This document shows, piece after piece, positions 50,873 to 57,748 of a stretch of DNA of 64,000 nucleotides. The translations under genes were made by a program, and so were the position numbers. The stretch lies in contig CAKTNP010000002.1 of the NCBI GenBank assembly GCA_934589155.1, positions 1 to 64,000 of the forward strand. Reading direction: 5' to 3'. Under the pieces are notes generated by a model that was not told where the DNA came from, did no database searches, and worked only from the letters and a program-made list of their open reading frames with translations. This DNA is from an uncultured Oscillospiraceae bacterium (GTDB lineage: Bacteria; Bacillota; Clostridia; Oscillospirales; Oscillospiraceae). Each line of letters begins with the position of its first letter. The first letter of the stretch is position 1.

Positions 50873-51133
50873 GTGCGCCATAGAAGTTACACTTTTCGGG
50901 ATTACCACACCGTTCAAGCCACAGCAACAAAACGCCGAAGCTCCAATGGACGTAACACTCTCCGGGATTACCACGCTGTTCAAGTTCCTACAATGTGCAA
51001 ATACAAAATCCGGCCTGCCATCCTCCGCCTGAGGAAGTTTGAGTATAGTGTCTTTCATCTTCTCAAGAGTCCATTTACGGCCATAGCTAAAGCGATACCT
51101 GCAAACGGCAATGCCGTTCATTAGTACAGCCAT
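50873..51133 (-). pseudogene. Fragment of a BspA-like leucine-rich-repeat protein
   Basis: Contains two LRR_5-type units, NLNSVVIPESVTSIGASAFCCCG and LNGVVIPKSVTSM, preceded by a short stretch (DTILKLPQAEDGRPDFVFAHC). After the second unit the frame runs into unrelated sequence while the PolC match starts in another frame at about 50870. Probably the end of a horizontally acquired surface-repeat gene truncated by recombination. Confidence 0.65.
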
Positions 51134-51581
51134 TTCCGGAAAATACCGGTTCCAGACTTGCCCAGCGCATAGGCAGAGGTTCGTCTCCCCCGCACGCCTG
51201 ACAGCTTACTTTCTCATATTAAGGTCATTTCAGCAAAACACATCGAATGACAGTTTTGCCCTACCATGTACAAACAATCTGCAATTCCCAAATGCACTTA
51301 TGTCCCGTTATATGAACCAAATGTGAAGCGCTTGACATGTAGCCATAGGCGGCGTTCGTATTTCTGTATGATCCGCAGAATGAAGCAAACCAAGCCCACT
51401 GTCGTGCGAGGGCACGACTCACGCAAGCTGTGTAATGCCAGTGATACCTTGAATGACTATGGGGAAAGGGGCAAGCATGCCCTTTCCCAGAAAATCTGTA
51501 TAAAAATAGCAGCCTTTGAGCTATAAAACAACGAAGCACGGCTTTAAAGAAAGTCATGCTTTGTTCTATTCTTTTTTGACA
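51134..51581. other. Non-coding, AT-richer interval
   Basis: Short frames on both strands here lack ribosome sites and family matches, so I call no gene. Composition and gene remnants on one side suggest leftover mobile or foreign DNA. Confidence 0.5.
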
Positions 51582-51659
51582 TTATGATAGTATCGCTTGT
51601 CGGGCCTCCAGAAGTCTGGGGTCCTCGGTGGGGGCCAAAGCGGCGGCACGTTTTCTCAT
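51582..51659 (-). CDS. Putative 25-residue peptide sharing its promoter with the lipoprotein genes
   Basis: ATG at 51657-51659, preceded by AACGAGGTGATCTT, encodes a peptide starting MRKRAAALAPTEDP and ending LLEARQAILS before TAA. The promoter and leader match those of the lipoprotein at 51798-52871 and the chimeric gene at 56240. The first nine codons are identical to the start of the chimera. It may be a real small gene or the stub of a longer one; the clear ribosome site favours translation. Confidence 0.5.
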   Translation of the reverse strand: MRKRAAALAPTEDPRLLEARQAILS

Positions 51660-51688
51660 AAGATCACCTCGTTTGCGTTCTTATCCAT

Positions 51689-51716
51689 ATGATACAATAT
51701 TCTTGCGGAAAGTCAA
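51689..51716 (-). promoter_or_regulatory. Promoter module, copy 1
   Basis: TTGACT (51711-51716), 16-bp spacer, TATCAT (51689-51694) on the minus strand; the upstream repeat is degenerate (AAAATTTTTAATAATTTAT). Confidence 0.7.
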
Positions 51717-51749
51717 CGAATACACCAACATATAAATTATTAAAAATTT

Positions 51750-51789
51750 TCAAAACAGAATGTCCCGGGGATCCTTGGATCCCCGGGAC
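51750..51789 (-). terminator. Terminator of the lipoprotein gene
   Basis: A 13-bp perfect stem (51762-51774 with 51777-51789), then TTCTGTTTTG on the minus strand. Confidence 0.85.
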
Positions 51790-51797
51790 GTTTGCTG

Positions 51798-52871
51798 TCA
51801 GCCGTTGTAGATATAATTGTGTTCCAGTTGGGGCTCGTCTAGAGCCTCCCAGTTTCCGCTGATGTCCAGAGCGCCGTCGGCCAGACGCTCAATGGTCATA
51901 AGGGTCATATCCGGACCATCCAGCCGCACGGTATAGCTGGCTCCGCCGGAATAGAGGAGCCCAACGGTCCAGGAATAGGACTGGATCTCGGCCGAGGGGC
52001 TGGTGGTGTCCGTGAAAGCAAAATACACGGCGGAGGGTTCATCCGTCACATCGGTATGTTCCAAGACAGCGGTTTCAGCGGCGCCCCGCAGGGCCTCATA
52101 GTCCGTGTCCTCCGGAGGAATGTACTTGGCCTGGGCGGACCCGGATGCACGCTCCAGACGACTCATGCCGTCCGCCAGCAGTCCCTGGGGAGACAGGTGG
52201 TCCGTGGGGTACAGGGTGAAGACCGCGTTTTCCACAGGCAGGGGCAGGTACAGGGCGGAAATCGTCCGCTCCTCGGCGGGCAGGGTCTGACCCGCATGGT
52301 ACATTCCCAGAATGTAGGACAGCCAGAAGGACTCGGAACGGTACAGGCCCCGGCTGGCAAGAGGCTCCTCCCGGCCTTCCTGGGTGGAGAGCCAGCTGTT
52401 TTCCGGCAGCACCAGGTCGGCGGCAGCCATTTGCCCGGAGGCCTCCGCCAGTTCCAGGTATTCCTCGGCGGTGAGGGCCCGCTCCCCCGCGGGCAGAACG
52501 AAGAATTTGGACACGCCGTAGGTATCGGGATCCAGAGAAGCGAAATAGAAGTCTCCGGGGGCCGTCTGCCCCTGGGAGGGAGCATAGGAGGGCATGGCGT
52601 TCTGGGGCCGGAGCCCCGCCTGGTACAGGGCCAGAGCCTGCTCATAGTTGGCGCGGAATTCCTCCAGGGTAGCGGCGCCCTGGTCCTTTAGCCGATTATC
52701 AAAGTCCGTAAGTCGGCGGTCCTTCGTTTCTTCGGTGACGGCGGGCCGGGTAGGAGGCTCCGTGGAAGGTACGGTGGTTTCCGAAAGGGTGGGGGCTGCG
52801 GACTGGCATCCCGCTAAAAATGCGGCAAAAAGGGACAGCATCAAAAATAGGACAACAGTTCGTTTCCACAT
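51798..52871 (-). CDS. Lipoprotein of unknown function (intact copy)
   Basis: A 357-residue predicted lipoprotein. Signal peptide KRTVVLFLMLSLFAAFLAGC with lipobox LAGC (cysteine 22), then a Thr/Pro/Ser-rich stalk (about 25-50) and a globular domain of about 300 residues with no motif I recognise. It ends YIYNG. A stretch encoded at 52206-52409 is almost identical at DNA level to the chimeric copy at 56492-56695, while the flanks are diverged. The promoter has a TTAAG direct repeat that could bind a response regulator, suggesting envelope-stress control. Confidence 0.85.
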   Translation of the reverse strand: MWKRTVVLFLMLSLFAAFLAGCQSAAPTLSETTVPSTEPPTRPAVTEETKDRRLTDFDNRLKDQGAATLEEFRANYEQALALYQAGLRPQNAMPSYAPSQGQTAPGDFYFASLDPDTYGVSKFFVLPAGERALTAEEYLELAEASGQMAAADLVLPENSWLSTQEGREEPLASRGLYRSESFWLSYILGMYHAGQTLPAEERTISALYLPLPVENAVFTLYPTDHLSPQGLLADGMSRLERASGSAQAKYIPPEDTDYEALRGAAETAVLEHTDVTDEPSAVYFAFTDTTSPSAEIQSYSWTVGLLYSGGASYTVRLDGPDMTLMTIERLADGALDISGNWEALDEPQLEHNYIYNG

Positions 52872-52918
52872 AAAATCACCTCGTTTTTCGACTCTGGAGG
52901 AAAGCTATCCTCACTTAT

Positions 52919-52984
52919 ATGATACAGAATCCGGGAGGAAAGTCAACGGATTCAACGCTGCATAAATTCTTAAAAATTCTTAAG
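52919..52984 (-). promoter_or_regulatory. Promoter module, copy 2, with TTAAG direct repeat
   Basis: TTGACT (52941-52946), 16-bp spacer, TATCAT (52919-52924). Upstream at 52964-52984 TTAAGAATTT occurs twice in direct orientation (10-bp period), the arrangement used by OmpR-type response regulators. Confidence 0.7.
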
Positions 52985-53015
52985 AAAAAACCGTGGAAGG
53001 AGGATCCTTCCACGG
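52985..53015 (-). terminator. Terminator of degV
   Basis: CCGTGGAAGGA (52991-53001) pairs with TCCTTCCACGG (53005-53015); the minus strand continues with six Ts. It abuts the next promoter module. Confidence 0.9.
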
Positions 53016-53031
53016 ATGATGGATTTTCGAG

Positions 53032-53883
53032 TTATGCTTCGTCCCGGACGAAGAGAATGCCCAGGGTGCCCTGGCCGCAGTGGCAGGTGACGGTGCAGCC
53101 GGCGATGGTCTCGGTGATCTCGTCGAAAATGCCATAGCTCTTCACTTCCTCGATGACGGAGGAGACGAGGCCGTCCTCCATTTTCGTGTGGGTCACGAAG
53201 ATCCGGCCCGGCACCAGTTTGCCCTTCCGGCCCTCCAGCCGGTCCTTGACATAGTTGTCGAGGCACCGGGACATGGGTCCCCGGTACTTCTTCACCACCT
53301 GCATCTGACCGTCGATGACCTCAATGCAGGGCTTCAAATGCAGCAGATTGGCCCCCAGGGCCATGACCGTGGAGCAACGGCCGCCCTTGACCATGTAATC
53401 CAGCCGCCCCAGCAGGAAGCTGGCCTCCACCCGGGCGGTAAAGGCCTGGAGCTCTTTCCGCATGGCCCTGGGATCCGTGCAGGTCTCCGCCAGACGGCAG
53501 GCCTCCAGCACCACCAGGCCGTGGCCCGTGGACAGGTTTCGGGAGTCCACCACGTAGACGTTGGAGAATTCCTGGGCCGCCAGGCAGGCGTTCTGGTAGC
53601 AGGCCGACATGTCGGAGCTGATGGTGATGTGGAACACGGCGTCATAATCCGAGGTAAACCGAGAGAACAGGTCCGTGTATTCGCCGATGCTGACCGCCGC
53701 CGTGGAGCACAGGGCCCCGCCGCCGTCCACATGGGCAAAAATGGCCTCCGGCGTGATGTCGACGCCGTCATGATAGGATCCGGCGCCCATGCTGACGGTC
53801 AGGGGGGCAATGGTGATCTGGTTTTTCTCAATCAGCGCCGGGGAAAGATCGCAGGTGCTGTCAGAACAGATTTTGATTTTCAT
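53032..53883 (-). CDS. DegV-family fatty-acid-binding protein
   Basis: A 283-residue DegV protein. IKICSDSTCDLSP at the start, IAPLTVSMG and GVDITPEAIFAHVDGGG, then ITISSDMSACYQNA, VVDSRNLSTGHGLVV and the MVKGGRCS segment, with HCGQGTLGILFV at the end. Family members bind a single fatty acid and can serve fatty-acid kinase (FakB type). The ATG at 53881-53883 follows GGAGG; the upstream extension overlaps the promoter and is rejected. No FakA gene is in the window. Confidence 0.93.
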   Translation of the reverse strand: MKIKICSDSTCDLSPALIEKNQITIAPLTVSMGAGSYHDGVDITPEAIFAHVDGGGALCSTAAVSIGEYTDLFSRFTSDYDAVFHITISSDMSACYQNACLAAQEFSNVYVVDSRNLSTGHGLVVLEACRLAETCTDPRAMRKELQAFTARVEASFLLGRLDYMVKGGRCSTVMALGANLLHLKPCIEVIDGQMQVVKKYRGPMSRCLDNYVKDRLEGRKGKLVPGRIFVTHTKMEDGLVSSVIEEVKSYGIFDEITETIAGCTVTCHCGQGTLGILFVRDEA

Positions 53884-53952
53884 AGTAAAACCTCCGTGAG
53901 CGGCCTGTGGGCCAGGGAATGCAAAATCAATACTTCTTTGAAAGCAAATTAC

Positions 53953-53981
53953 ATTATAGGAATACTGTAGAAAAGCGTCAA
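53953..53981 (-). promoter_or_regulatory. Promoter of degV
   Basis: TTGACG (53976-53981), 17-bp spacer, perfect TATAAT (53953-53958) on the minus strand. Confidence 0.85.
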
Positions 53982-53993
53982 GGGACAGATTCC

Positions 53994-54022
53994 TTGCTTT
54001 GTGCAATTGCCTGTGATATAGT
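53994..54022 (+). promoter_or_regulatory. Promoter of the C_GCAxxG_C_C-amidohydrolase operon
   Basis: TTGCTT (53994-53999), 17-bp spacer ending TGA, TATAGT (54017-54022). Confidence 0.7.
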
Positions 54023-54050
54023 GAAGAAAAAGAAGAGGAGGAGGAGAATT

Positions 54051-54521
54051 ATGGAACACGGAAAACAGGCCGAGGCCCTGTTCTGCCAGGGCTACAATTG
54101 TGCCCAGGCGGCCTTCGGCGCCTTTGCAGAGGAAGCGGGGCTGAACCTGGAGACGGCCCTGCGGCTGGCATCTTCCTTCGGCGGAGGGTTGGGACGGCTG
54201 CGGGAGGTCTGTGGGGCCCTGTCCGGGGTGGAAATGGCCCTGGGCTGTCTCTACGGCTACGATACACCGGAGACCGGACAGATCAAGAAGGAGCACTATG
54301 CCCGGGTCCAGGACCTGGCGGACCGGTTCCGCCGGGAGTTCGGCTCCATTGTCTGCCGGGAGATTTTAAAGGGGGCGGACGCCTCGCCGAATCCCACCCC
54401 CAGAACAGAAGGTTTTTATGCCAGTCGGCCATGCCTTCGGTGTGTTGCCCGGGCAGCGGAGCTTCTGGAGGAGTATATGAAAGAAAATCCGCCAAAATGC
54501 GGACAGGAGAAAACAAAATGA
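54051..54521 (+). CDS. C_GCAxxG_C_C family redox-type protein
   Basis: A 156-residue protein of the C_GCAxxG_C_C family, named for its cysteine pattern. FCQGYNCAQAAFGAF near 11-25 gives the first cysteines, REVCGALSGVEMALG the C-G-A-x-x-G core, and the later cysteines are in SIVCREIL and RPCLRCVARAAELLEEY. Members are thought to bind a metal cluster or take part in redox chemistry; function is not established. ATG 54051 follows GGAGGAGGAG. It overlaps the amidohydrolase by 4 bp (ATGA). Confidence 0.9.
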   Translation: MEHGKQAEALFCQGYNCAQAAFGAFAEEAGLNLETALRLASSFGGGLGRLREVCGALSGVEMALGCLYGYDTPETGQIKKEHYARVQDLADRFRREFGSIVCREILKGADASPNPTPRTEGFYASRPCLRCVARAAELLEEYMKENPPKCGQEKTK

Positions 54522-55804
54522 AATACGCGTTTGTAAACGGGGCGATTCTGGACGGCAGTCGGGATATGGAGCCTCAGGAGGGCCTGGCGGTTCTGGTGGA
54601 CGGGGAAACCATTCGGGATATCGTTCCGGAAACGAAAATCCCCGGGGACTTCGAGAGAATCGACCTGGAAGGCGGCTATGTCATGCCCGGCCTCATCAAC
54701 GGCCATGTGCACCTGGCGGGCAGCGGCAAGCCCCAGAAAAAACAGCGGGACAACGAGAAGCTGGTAAATACCATTATGGCCTCCGGCCTGACCCGGGCCG
54801 TGGCCTATTCCATGGTCTGCGGCTTCGCAAAGGAGGAGCTGCTGGGCGGCGTCACCACCATCCGCACCGTGGGCGGCTTGGGGGACTTTGACACCAGGCT
54901 CCGGGACGAGATCCAAGAGGGAAAACGGGTTGGTCCCCGGATCCTGGCGGCCAACCAGGGCATTTCCGTGCCTGGGGGCCACATGGCCGGGTCTGTGGCC
55001 ATTGCGGCGGAGAGTATTTCCCAGGCGCTGGCCCATCTGGACCGCTGCCGGGAGGAAAAGGTGGACCTGGTAAAGCTGATGATCACCGGCGGCGTGCTGG
55101 ACGCCAAGGAAAAGGGCGTTCCCGGGGAGCTGAAAATGGCCCCGGAGATGGTAAAGGCGGTCTGCGATAAGGCCCACAGCCTGGACTATACCGTGGCGGC
55201 CCATGTGGAGTCCCCGGAGGGAGTCCGGGTAGCCCTTCAGAACGGGGTGGACTCCATCGAGCATGGGGCCCAGCTGGACGAGGAGATGATCCGGCTGTTT
55301 TTGGAACGGAAGGCCGTTCTGTGCACGACTCTTTCTCCGGCCCTGCCTTATGCTCTGTTTGACCGCACCCTCACCAACGCCACGGAGGTGGAGCAGTACA
55401 ACGGCAATGTGGTCTTTGAGGGGATCATCCAGTGCGCCAAGCAGGCGCTGGAGCATGACATTCCCGTGCTGCTGGGCAACGACGTGGGATGCCCCTGGAT
55501 CACCCAGTACGATTTCTGGCGGGAGCTCTTCTATTTCCATAAGTATGTGGGGGTGTCCAACGGCTTTGCCCTGTGCACCGCCACGGCCCGGGCGGCGGAG
55601 CTGCTGGGCCTGGGGGATGTGACCGGTACCGTGGCCCCGGGAAAGACCGCGGACCTGATCGTGACCCGAGAAAACCCCTTGGAGGATCTGCGGGCTCTAC
55701 GGCATCTGTCTCTGGTGACGGCCCGGGGCAGACTCCAGAAGGACCCCCAGCCCAAGCGTCGGAAAAATGTGGAGCGGGAGCTGGACAAATTTTTAACGGA
55801 ATAA
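54518..55804 (+). CDS. Amidohydrolase (imidazolonepropionase/dipeptidase-like, second)
   Basis: A 428-residue metal-dependent hydrolase. Metal-ligand sites are visible: NGHVHLAG near 66-73, the carboxylated-lysine region VDLVKLMITGG, AAHVES, SIEHGAQL and the aspartate of LLGNDVGCPW. The long frame upstream overlaps the C_GCAxxG gene and is not real; ATG 54518 begins a normal beta-domain KYAFVNGAILDGSRD. Related only distantly to the amidohydrolase at 38718. Probably a cyclic amide or X-Pro hydrolase; its coupling to a redox-type protein is unexplained. Confidence 0.9.
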   Translation: MKYAFVNGAILDGSRDMEPQEGLAVLVDGETIRDIVPETKIPGDFERIDLEGGYVMPGLINGHVHLAGSGKPQKKQRDNEKLVNTIMASGLTRAVAYSMVCGFAKEELLGGVTTIRTVGGLGDFDTRLRDEIQEGKRVGPRILAANQGISVPGGHMAGSVAIAAESISQALAHLDRCREEKVDLVKLMITGGVLDAKEKGVPGELKMAPEMVKAVCDKAHSLDYTVAAHVESPEGVRVALQNGVDSIEHGAQLDEEMIRLFLERKAVLCTTLSPALPYALFDRTLTNATEVEQYNGNVVFEGIIQCAKQALEHDIPVLLGNDVGCPWITQYDFWRELFYFHKYVGVSNGFALCTATARAAELLGLGDVTGTVAPGKTADLIVTRENPLEDLRALRHLSLVTARGRLQKDPQPKRRKNVERELDKFLTE

Positions 55805-55810
55805 GGCATA

Positions 55811-55849
55811 GAAAAAGCGCCCCACCGAACGGTGAGGCGCCTTTCCTTT
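55811..55849 (+). terminator. Terminator after the amidohydrolase gene
   Basis: GCGCCCCACCG (55817-55827) and CGGTGAGGCGC (55830-55840) pair around AA with one mismatch, then CTTTCCTTT. Confidence 0.8.
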
Positions 55850-56037
55850 GAGCGTAAAACGAATAAAAGAGAGAGGTAGGAAGTAGTCCACGATGAAAGG
55901 ACAAACAAGAAATGCGGCTGTAAGGAGGATCCGGCTCACGGCTTCCGTATCAACCTTACAAGTATATGGTAAAATAGACTTTTGAATAATATATGAACAA
56001 AAAACGAACAAAGGGTGAAACAAATTTGAATACATTG
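55850..56037. other. Non-coding interval
   Basis: No gene seen. AT-rich toward 55960-56037, where a TAAAAT resembles a -10 but has no matching -35. Confidence 0.5.
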
Positions 56038-56150
56038 CCCAAAGCCACCGGCAGGGCATGCGGAGGGAACAGAAATGGGACAGGGGCTGTGCCCCTGTCC
56101 CATGGACCTTACTTCAGGCCCTGCTCATAAGCCTCGATCATCGTCTTAAG
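56038..56150 (-). pseudogene. Inverted duplicate of the spore-protein 3' end and terminator
   Basis: Reading the minus strand: the last codons of the spore protein (MIEAYEQGLK then TAA), its 13-bp terminator stem and about 40 bp beyond, nearly identical to 49333-49445. The match ends at TTAAGA, which is also the first repeat unit of the promoter module starting at 56145, so the join occurred at microhomology. Confidence 0.85.
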
Positions 56151-56210
56151 AATTTTTAAGAATTTATATGATGGTGTATTCGTTGATTTTCTGCATGAAT
56201 ATTGTATCAT
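56145..56210 (+). promoter_or_regulatory. Promoter module, copy 3, with TTAAG direct repeat
   Basis: TTAAGAATTT twice at 56146-56165, then TTGATT (56183-56188), 16-bp spacer, TATCAT (56205-56210). Same architecture as copies 1 and 2. Confidence 0.7.
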
Positions 56211-56239
56211 ATGAATAAGAACGCAAACGAGGTAATCCT

Positions 56240-57082
56240 ATGAGAAAACGTGCCGCCGCTTTGGCCCTGGCCCTGTACCAGGCGGGGCTCCGGCCGGAGG
56301 GCACCATGGCCGCCTATGATCCCCTTTCCGATGAGGCGGTTCCCGGGGACTTCTACTATGCTTCTCTGGATCCCGACACCTATGGCGTGGCCCAATTCTT
56401 CGCCCTGCCTGCGGGAGAGCGGAGCCTCACCGCCGAGGAATACTTAGAACTGGTGGAAGCCGCCGGGCAAATGCCGGCCGCCGACCTGGCGCTGCCGGAA
56501 AACAGCTGGCTCTCCACCCAGGAAGGCCGGGAGGAGCCTCTTGCCAGCCGGGGCCTGTACCGTTCCGAGTCCTTCTGGCTGTCCTACATTCTGGGAATGT
56601 ACCATGCGGGTCAGACCCTGCCCGCCGAGGAGCGGACGATTTCCGCCCTGTACCTGCCCCTGCCTGTGGAAAACGCGGTCTACACCCTGTACCCCACGGA
56701 TCCCATGACGCCCCGGGGCCTGCTGGCCGACGGGCTCTATGCCCTGTCCCGGCTCCCGGAGGCCCGGCAGGACCGGTATCGCCTGCCGGAGGGCACGGAT
56801 TTTGAGCCCATCCAAAGCGCTGCCGTGCAGGCCCTTCGGGACCATATGGGTCTGACTGAGGATCCCGCCGCCGTGTACTGCGCCTGTCCCGACGCCGCCT
56901 CCCCTGACTACGACTCTCCGGACTTTGTCTGGCAGGTGGGCCTGCTCTATCCCCGGGGCGCCTGCTATTCGGTGGGACTAAAGCCCCAGGACCTGTCCCT
57001 GGCCTTTATCACTACCCCTGGAGGACGAAGATCTGGACTGGGACCGGCCTTGGGCAGGGGCGGAATCCTCCCGCTGACATAA
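56240..57082 (+). pseudogene. Chimeric, signal-less copy of the lipoprotein gene
   Basis: A 280-codon frame in which nine residues identical to the start of the 25-residue peptide (MRKRAAALA) are fused in frame to the lipoprotein from its residue of about 80 (ALYQAGLRP). The signal peptide, lipobox cysteine and stalk are lost, so the product cannot be exported. Near 57005-57015 the frame appears to slip: the +1 frame reads LPLEDEDLDWDRPWAGAESSR then stops, which looks more native than the listed Gly/Arg-rich end. A 204-bp tract matches the intact copy with one mismatch. Transcription is possible from its promoter module, but it is best treated as a pseudogene. Confidence 0.7.
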
Positions 57083-57116
57083 AAAATCCCTGGGATCCGG
57101 ATCCCAGGGATTTTTC
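57081..57116. terminator. Bidirectional terminator
   Basis: Perfect palindromic stem AAATCCCTGGGATCC/GGATCCCAGGGATTT with A and T runs at either side; serves the chimera and gtrA. Confidence 0.85.
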
Positions 57117-57569
57117 TCACTTCTTTTTCTTGAAGATAAAGACGTTTGCGATATAGTTCAGGGTAATGGTCACCACCGCCAGGCAGACCTTTGTCACCAT
57201 GACGCCGTCCACATCCAGCTTTCCTATGGTCAGCACCGTGTACCGGCCCAGGTTCAGCAGGGTATCGGCCACGAAGAGACTCAGCTCCTCGATCAGAAAG
57301 GTGAACACCCGGGCGGCAAAGAACTCCGGGATCTCCCGGCGGATCACGCTCCAGGCCCAGCTCTTGCTCTCAAACACAAAGAGCTTATTGGTCACATAGG
57401 CAAACACCACCGCCGCCAGGAAGGCCAGGAGGTTTGCCACCAGGCTGTTGGACTGGCCGAAGAGCAGGTCGTAGAACAGCCAGAACACCACATAATTGAC
57501 CAGGGTCGCCAGCACGCCAAAAAATATATAGCTGACGGTTTCCCGGTTGATGATTTTTTTCAGATTCAC
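57117..57569 (-). CDS. GtrA-family membrane protein
   Basis: A 150-residue protein with four membrane helices, the GtrA family associated with moving lipid-linked sugars across the membrane. The start VSYIFFGVLATLVNYVVFWLFYDLL is characteristic; VTNKLFVFESKS follows helix two; and the end is ITLNYIANVFIFKKKK. Start chosen at GTG 57567-57569 with GGAGGGAAGAAG upstream; a TTG nine codons earlier is possible. Monocistronic from the promoter at 57626-57654. Confidence 0.88.
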   Translation of the reverse strand: MNLKKIINRETVSYIFFGVLATLVNYVVFWLFYDLLFGQSNSLVANLLAFLAAVVFAYVTNKLFVFESKSWAWSVIRREIPEFFAARVFTFLIEELSLFVADTLLNLGRYTVLTIGKLDVDGVMVTKVCLAVVTITLNYIANVFIFKKKK

Positions 57570-57625
57570 GGGATCTTCTTCCCTCCTTCGGAGCAAAGCA
57601 CATCCGCTGCCATTTTAACTGCATT

Positions 57626-57654
57626 AGAATACCCGAATTTATCCGGCATGTCAA
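57626..57654 (-). promoter_or_regulatory. Promoter of the gtrA-type gene
   Basis: Perfect TTGACA (57649-57654), 17-bp spacer, TATTCT (57626-57631) on the minus strand. Confidence 0.8.
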
Positions 57655-57698
57655 TGCAGAACCGGCTTTTGTTTTTACCCAAATCGTGAAAACTGGAC

Positions 57699-57727
57699 AA
57701 AAGCGGGAGCATATCGCTCCCGCTTTT
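57699..57727 (-). terminator. Terminator of the DUF1846 gene
   Basis: AAAAGCGGGAGC pairs with GCTCCCGCTTTT around ATATC, T-rich on both sides. Confidence 0.85.
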
Positions 57728-57748
57728 CGTGATATTGCAGATCCCCTC

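Noticed and set aside
51266..51526. An 86-codon plus-strand frame
   Set aside because: No ribosome site, no recognised domain, basic and Cys-rich composition; sits in a decayed AT-rich region.
49333..56150. Considered as a transposon bounded by inverted repeats
   Set aside because: The repeats are gene-end duplicates (spore-protein 3' end), there is no transposase and no target-site duplication visible.
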